A stretch of 29,633 nucleotides of DNA from a virus, in IMG/VR virus record IMGVR_UViG_3300009152_000150, positions 1 to 29,633 of that record. The stretch is one strand, 5' to 3'. The position numbers and the translations under genes were made by a program. A model generated the notes under the pieces. The model saw only the letters and a list, made by a program, of their open reading frames with translations. It did not search any database and had not been told where the DNA came from. Shown piece by piece: positions 25,708 to 29,633 of the stretch; the stretch's first letter is position 1, and each line of letters begins with the position of its first letter.

Positions 25708-28131
25708 TTAAAAAGGTGCTTCTTCAAGCCCCTCAGGTTTGCTTTTAATAATTATCCATCTACCCTGTTGGTCTCTATCCTCCTGTGGCATCACTCCCTC
25801 CTTGTAAACGCCATAAGCCATCAACCACTTATAGAACTTGGTTCGACTCACGCTCATCCTACCTCGAGGTCCGTAGTCAGGATACTCATCCACAAAGTTT
25901 GAGTACAACTCGTTTTTATAAAGTCTCGTGTCAGTCTGTAACATCACCTCTCTGTTCTGATGCGTATCAACAAGTCCACACCACTCAATAAACTCGTGGC
26001 AAGTCTCTGCTGACAACTGACGAATCTTTAAGTTCACAAACTTACTCTTGACAAGTCCGGTCTTGATATAGTTCGTTAAACAACCAATCATATAGTTATC
26101 AAACTCACACCAATCTTCATCGTTCCAATCGCCAAACATCAACTTACCAAACTCATCAAGTGGCGTAAACTCTTTGGTATAATACTGATGCAACTCCAAC
26201 TCCCACTTTCTTCTTGCAAATGAATTGCCGGCACCCTTAATTGCATAGTTCGTTGTAATAGCAATCTTAGGAGAACGACTAAATGGAATTTTTATTGCAT
26301 CCTTATTCTTTTTCTCTAAAGTTAACCCCTCAGTAACTGCAGAAAACAAACGCTCAAAGTCAAAATGTTTTCTCACATCATCGAAGCAAAGTATCTGCGT
26401 ATCTGCTGACACCAACTGATAAGCGAAGCTACGCTCAAAAGCAAATGACTTGCCATCGATTACAACCAATTTCTTCATCTTACTAAGTGCGTTCATAAGT
26501 AGTCCCTTACCCGTTCCACCCTCAGGATTGTCGCTAATTACCTCATCGTTCAGAATCACAGCCGGACAAAATGATAGGTTCTTGTACCCGTGCATTAAAA
26601 ATCCAAGCGTACTCTCCATTGTTTTAACTCGAGGCTCATCTCCTCCATTGATATTGTTAACAAACTTTTTGAAGTCACACCTCTCAGTCACACTACAAAT
26701 GTTAAAGTTCCTATCTATCACGTGGTCTTTCCACACGTATCCTCCCAAGTCCAAGTAGTCAAGCGTTGTTACCCCATCCTTGGTAATCTTCACAGCACAA
26801 TTCTTGTAGTACAAGTATGATGCGTACTTGCTATCAGCAATAAAATAAATCTCAATCGTTGACAGCATTGACAAGAACTCTTCTCTAAAAAATCTTGTGT
26901 TGTCAGCGAAGTAATTATATACACCAATGTCATCTAACTCCAACAAGTGCGTAAGCACAAAGTCTTTAATCTCTTTGTCAGACGTGTGGTCAATTAAATT
27001 ATTAGTCACCTTCACAAAGATGTAGTTCTTACCACCCTCAGGGCAATACTTGTAAAAGCCATTGTCTTCTAAAAACTGCTTTAGCTGTATGTGTACCACC
27101 TTTATAACTCCTCTATCGTTTCTGTCCCAAAAGGTTTGCATCTCATTCTCTTCCTCTACCTTATTAAGCACCGATTCAATAGTCTCGCTCTCCAAGTTGG
27201 AGTCTTGCAATTGGATGCGAATTTCTTTTTTTGATACACCTCTCCTCAGCTTTGCTTTAATGGTATTAATACGCTCCTCATCCTCGTAGTACTTAGTACC
27301 AAAGTTTGTTGTATGCCTATATGCAGAGTCAATGGTTACACCAATCTCTCTTAGTGTAAAGTCCTCCGTAGCAAACTGATTAATAACGTAAGATGCAAGG
27401 CTCTTGTTTATACCGAAGTCATTAAATGCCATCGCAAGCACATACGTATTCTGATTACGTTGTCCCTCGTGCATAGGATACTTTTTCTCCCACCACTTTA
27501 CAAGTATCTCCACAATCTTATTCTCATCCGTGATGGGTATGGTTGCCTTGTCTCTTGTTCTACTCACCTCAGTGTACTCAGGCTCCTCGATAACATCCCA
27601 AATACTGCTATTCTCATTAATCGCAATTAGAGGGTCATACGACTCGTAACATACTCGGCTGAGGTTCTTGCTCGTCTTGTCGAAATAAGCCGAATTAAAG
27701 TACTTTTCTAAGCTATTGAAGTACATCGTGTGATTCTCTGCATCTGCCGGAATCTTGACCAACACTTTTAAACCATTACCCGAAGGGGAAATGAATACTG
27801 AGAACACATACTTGTTCTTTGATAAGTTCTCCTTGTCGTGCAATAACTCTTTCTGCTTGGTATAGCCATCGAAGTCTAAACATATCAATCCTGAATGCTG
27901 TATTATGGATACGTCTGTTCTTTTATTAAATGTACCACTGAAACATATTGCCGGAAGTCCTTTCTTTAATTCTTGTCTCTCAGGTTTACTCTTCTCCAAC
28001 CTTATTCTTTTCACCAAGTCCTTAGTAGCACCGGCTCCCTCCTTTATTCTCTCGAGTATAACGTGTACGTCTCGGAAGAATGGAGTGTCAGTGTCTCTAA
28101 TATTTTGGAATATCGTCACATTATGTACCAT
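25708..28131 (-). CDS. Primase-helicase with BT4734/VirE-N-type N-terminus and SF3-like helicase
   Basis: An 807-residue protein. Residues 1-180 match the BT4734/VirE_N archaeo-eukaryotic-primase-like domain, with GLICLDFDGY (81-90) holding the metal-binding Asp pair and SPSGNGLKVLVKI (115-127) the nucleotide-binding motif. A PriCT-like helical region follows. The C-terminal half is a D5/SF3-type helicase: Walker A EGGTGKG around 536-542, Walker B ILCFDDV around 577-583, and motif C KIAITTNYAI around 622-631. It should open and prime the DNA, and it is the central replication protein here. The organisation is typical of Bacteroidota mobile elements and phages. It starts just downstream of TTATGTCG repeats and an AT-rich stretch. 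Confidence 0.88.
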   Translation of the reverse strand: MVHNVTIFQNIRDTDTPFFRDVHVILERIKEGAGATKDLVKRIRLEKSKPERQELKKGLPAICFSGTFNKRTDVSIIQHSGLICLDFDGYTKQKELLHDKENLSKNKYVFSVFISPSGNGLKVLVKIPADAENHTMYFNSLEKYFNSAYFDKTSKNLSRVCYESYDPLIAINENSSIWDVIEEPEYTEVSRTRDKATIPITDENKIVEILVKWWEKKYPMHEGQRNQNTYVLAMAFNDFGINKSLASYVINQFATEDFTLREIGVTIDSAYRHTTNFGTKYYEDEERINTIKAKLRRGVSKKEIRIQLQDSNLESETIESVLNKVEEENEMQTFWDRNDRGVIKVVHIQLKQFLEDNGFYKYCPEGGKNYIFVKVTNNLIDHTSDKEIKDFVLTHLLELDDIGVYNYFADNTRFFREEFLSMLSTIEIYFIADSKYASYLYYKNCAVKITKDGVTTLDYLDLGGYVWKDHVIDRNFNICSVTERCDFKKFVNNINGGDEPRVKTMESTLGFLMHGYKNLSFCPAVILNDEVISDNPEGGTGKGLLMNALSKMKKLVVIDGKSFAFERSFAYQLVSADTQILCFDDVRKHFDFERLFSAVTEGLTLEKKNKDAIKIPFSRSPKIAITTNYAIKGAGNSFARRKWELELHQYYTKEFTPLDEFGKLMFGDWNDEDWCEFDNYMIGCLTNYIKTGLVKSKFVNLKIRQLSAETCHEFIEWCGLVDTHQNREVMLQTDTRLYKNELYSNFVDEYPDYGPRGRMSVSRTKFYKWLMAYGVYKEGVMPQEDRDQQGRWIIIKSKPEGLEEAPF

Positions 28132-28250
28132 CTTATGTCGGTTTTATGTCGTTTTAAACTATCTAACTATCTGATTACTAATACTTATGTCGATTATGTC
28201 GATTTTAAGTTCAATTATTAATTTAAAAAAATAATAAAGAATATAAAAAC
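28132..28250. other. Candidate replication origin (iterons plus AT-rich stretch)
   Basis: Gene-free region immediately upstream of the primase-helicase. TTATGTCG occurs at 28133-28140, 28144-28151, 28185-28192 and 28194-28201, and an inverted ATCGACAT sits nearby at 28277-28284. The next 45 bases are almost pure A/T (28202-28249), as expected for an unwinding element. The same sites could equally be operators controlling the primase. No TAnnTTTG box was found here. Confidence 0.45.
28133..28201. repeat. Four TTATGTCG direct repeats
   Basis: Exact 8-bp copies at 28133, 28144, 28185 and 28194, with start-to-start distances of 11, 41 and 9 bases. Two share the longer form TTATGTCGATT. Confidence 0.85.
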
Positions 28251-28269
28251 CCCTATAGAGAATATAGGG
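28245..28269 (-). terminator. Second terminator-like hairpin
   Basis: On the minus strand CCCTATA pairs with TATAGGG (7 bp, loop TTCTC), followed after one G by five T residues. It lies downstream of the stronger terminator and acts in the same direction. Confidence 0.6.
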
Positions 28270-28304
28270 AAAACACATCGACATTTTCGTCACGGATTAG
28301 GGGC

Positions 28305-28331
28305 AAAAAAAGGGGAAGTTTTCACTCCCCC
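28305..28331 (-). terminator. Strong rho-independent terminator after the SSB-like gene
   Basis: On the minus strand GGGGGAGT pairs with ACTTCCCC (one wobble) around a GAAA tetraloop, followed by seven T residues. It lies 28 bases after the SSB-like stop and closes that transcript before the candidate origin. Confidence 0.88.
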
Positions 28332-28359
28332 AATCCTTGTTTCTAAATGGGTGTCAATT

Positions 28360-28659
28360 CTAAAATGGAAGTTCATCGCCATCTTCGGCATCCTCTACCT
28401 TAGGCTGTGCCTTTGGTTTAGGTTCTGACTGAGGCTTCGCCCCACTTTGTGTTGGCTCGTAGGTATCCAACTCAACGTAATGATTGCCACTGCGTGCAGT
28501 CTTAATGTTGAGGTTAACCCACCCACCTTTCTCGTGCTGTCTGATGAAGGCTACTCCATCTTCTGCCTTGATTGATAATCGCCCAACTACAAAGTCGGGG
28601 GCTTTTTCGTTTCTCTTAAATGAGAATCCGTCTGCAAAGATTTTTTCATCTTGTGCCAT
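28360..28659 (-). CDS. SSB-like protein with acidic C-terminal tip
   Basis: A 99-residue protein from the ATG at 28659. A longer frame from 28704 would include a likely untranslated leader and start inside an inverted repeat. The N-terminal 65 residues are beta-rich with DGFSFKRNEKAPDFVVGRLS and GGWVNLNIK, compatible with an OB-type fold. A Pro/Lys/Gln linker follows, and the protein ends DAEDGDELPF, an acidic tail with terminal Phe like that of single-stranded DNA-binding proteins. Its position next to the primase-helicase and nuclease fits. This family appears in many phages as a small unknown, and the SSB function is inferred from the tail and context. Confidence 0.55.
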   Translation of the reverse strand: MAQDEKIFADGFSFKRNEKAPDFVVGRLSIKAEDGVAFIRQHEKGGWVNLNIKTARSGNHYVELDTYEPTQSGAKPQSEPKPKAQPKVEDAEDGDELPF

Positions 28660-28679
28660 AGTGTTTAAATTTATTGTTT

Positions 28680-28717
28680 GCCTCAGTCTATTTATACCAA
28701 TCATTAAACTCTGAGGC
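28680..28717. promoter_or_regulatory. Inverted repeat in the SSB-like gene leader
   Basis: GCCTCAG at 28680-28686 and CTGAGGC at 28711-28717 form a perfect 7-bp dyad around 24 bases. It lies 21-58 bases upstream of the SSB-like start. A near -7 box, TAAATTTA, is just downstream on the minus strand. It could be an operator or a leader hairpin. Confidence 0.4.
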
Positions 28718-28735
28718 TAAGTTAACAATTGGTTG

Positions 28736-28844
28736 TAGTCAGGACAGGAATCGAACCTGTATTTGTTTAGGATATAACACCGTAGGTACACGTCTGCACG
28801 AACTTATCCGTTAACGGTTGCGTCTACCACTCCGCCACCTGACT
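28736..28844 (-). tRNA. tRNA-like gene, Leu-type D arm, abnormal middle
   Basis: On the minus strand a 7-bp acceptor stem AGTCAGG/CCTGACT pairs perfectly, with A as discriminator base and no encoded CCA. A Leu-like D arm (GCGGAGTGGTAGACGC) and a T arm (ACAGG-TTCGATT-CCTGT) are intact. Between D arm and T arm are 58 bases after position 26, where about 30 are expected for a class II tRNA. ACCGT and ACGGT (5 bp) could close an anticodon stem, but with a 30-base loop, and no standard 7-base anticodon loop with a clear anticodon is found. The identity is therefore unassigned. It is a real tRNA-type sequence, but it may be degenerate, intron-like or structurally unusual. Confidence 0.55.
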
Positions 28845-28848
28845 CCCT

Positions 28849-28864
28849 GTGTCTTTGAAGACAC
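28849..28864 (-). repeat. Palindrome GTGTCTTCAAAGACAC, copy D
   Basis: Minus-strand orientation, four bases before the 5' end of the tRNA-like gene. It extends to a 22-nt exact match with copy B. Confidence 0.9.
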
Positions 28865-28884
28865 TTGCTTCGGGGGATGCAATA

Positions 28885-29631
28885 TTATAATAAATATTCG
28901 TCAATGTAGTAGTTCACTATATCATCCGTTGGCTTAGAACTAAAGTATTTGTTATACACCTCAATTGCTTTGCCTACTTTGATTTCGCCACCTTTTACAA
29001 AGTCTTCTGTTGGTCTAAAAATACCAAGTACTCCGGTGCCTTTGTCAATAACGTAGAACACCAATGGCTTACCAAATAACTCCTGATAAATATAGCACTG
29101 AGAATCATAATTGTACTGCTTTGCTGTGTACTTAAACTTATGAATGTCACTCGTAGTCTTAAGGTCAATCACAGCATTGTCAGTGACAATGTCAGCCTTC
29201 CCCTTCCACATCATACCTTGAATCTCTGCAACTGCCGGAGTCTCATACTCATTACCTGCTTTATAAATCTCATCATAGAACGCAATGTTCCCGTTGATAA
29301 TACTAACAAGGTTTTGAATCTCGTCTTGCTCCTTCTTTAACATACAAAATGGTAAGTTATTGGTTTCGCAGAATGCCTTATACTCTTTAGTAGTACGTGT
29401 ACTTACGTCTACTGATGGCATACCCTTTGCCTTCTCAGGCTCCAATATTAGCTGATGAAAGTATCTGCCATCCATAAATGCTTTGTTGTCTTCTCGCTCC
29501 TTACCGAAGTCCTGAGGATTGCTAAGTAACACACCAATATCTGAATTAGATAAATAGTTCTTGCCATACCCATTGTAATACTCGTTGTCATCTCTGAGCA
29601 ACGTTATAATTTCTGATACTTGCTTTTCCAT
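28885..29631 (-). CDS. RecE-like PD-(D/E)XK exonuclease (DUF3799 type)
   Basis: A 248-residue protein. FMDGRYFHQLILEPEK (52-67), GMMWKGKADIVT (139-150), AVIDLKTTSD (153-162) and QYNYDSQCYIYQ (172-183) match the order of motifs in the RecE-like family. The likely catalytic residues are H59, D147, D156 and K158, with Q172 and Y180 of the following helix. It is complete, starting at 29631 close to the window edge in a TAATG context that suggests coupling to an upstream gene. It is probably a 5'-3' double-strand exonuclease working with a recombinase or SSB partner outside or just inside the window. Confidence 0.82.
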   Translation of the reverse strand: MEKQVSEIITLLRDDNEYYNGYGKNYLSNSDIGVLLSNPQDFGKEREDNKAFMDGRYFHQLILEPEKAKGMPSVDVSTRTTKEYKAFCETNNLPFCMLKKEQDEIQNLVSIINGNIAFYDEIYKAGNEYETPAVAEIQGMMWKGKADIVTDNAVIDLKTTSDIHKFKYTAKQYNYDSQCYIYQELFGKPLVFYVIDKGTGVLGIFRPTEDFVKGGEIKVGKAIEVYNKYFSSKPTDDIVNYYIDEYLL

Positions 29632-29633
29632 TA

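Noticed and set aside
28133-28284. CRISPR array
   Set aside because: The repeats are 8 bp, unevenly spaced and have no spacer structure or neighbouring cas genes.
1-29633. Stop-codon recoding, as in some crAss-like phages
   Set aside because: TAA, TAG (2171) and TGA (23258) all end well-supported genes, and no gene is broken by in-frame stops.

Overview
The window is part of the genome of an AT-rich tailed phage, or a prophage of one, that most likely infects a member of the Bacteroidota. Four things point there. The replication protein carries a BT4734/VirE-N-type primase domain. Genes have A-rich leaders instead of Shine-Dalgarno sequences. Promoter-like TAnnTTTG boxes are present. The tail and internal-virion proteins are of a kind familiar from phages of marine and gut Bacteroidota. 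No integrase, lysis gene, portal or terminase lies inside the window. TAA, TAG and TGA are all used as stops, so there is no sign of stop-codon recoding.

Positions 1 to 22111 are a plus-strand virion module. It opens with the 3' part of a probable major capsid gene, which is closed by a strong terminator. A head-associated gene with its own terminator follows. A promoter-like sequence then leads into two probable connector or ring genes, a 1630-residue tail nozzle (muzzle-like) gene, a Cys-repeat tail protein, another tail protein and a GNAT acetyltransferase. Three probable internal virion (ejected) proteins come next. The last is a 2802-residue polyvalent protein with an ADP-ribosyltransferase-like region, a RelA/SpoT-like region and an LPD38-like C-terminal part. 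The module ends in a 53-residue basic protein.

Positions 22098 to 29631 are a minus-strand replication and nuclease module that converges on the virion module with overlapping stops. In transcription order it holds a RecE-like PD-(D/E)XK nuclease, a tRNA-like gene, a small SSB-like protein with an acidic tip, two tandem terminators, an iteron-like and AT-rich stretch (candidate origin), a primase-helicase, a tiny zinc-ribbon gene, three short genes joined by a repeated boundary sequence, an SNF2-like helicase, a 41-residue ORF, a VRR-NUC nuclease that appears to start with TTG, two small unknown genes and a third PD-(D/E)XK protein.

The features most worth following up are: the two nucleotide-handling, toxin-like regions inside the giant ejected protein; a 16-bp palindrome found four times in four unrelated contexts; the iterons before the primase; a tRNA with intact ends but an abnormal middle; and the repeated gene-boundary sequence in the small-gene cluster. 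All functional calls are from reading the sequence. No database search was run.
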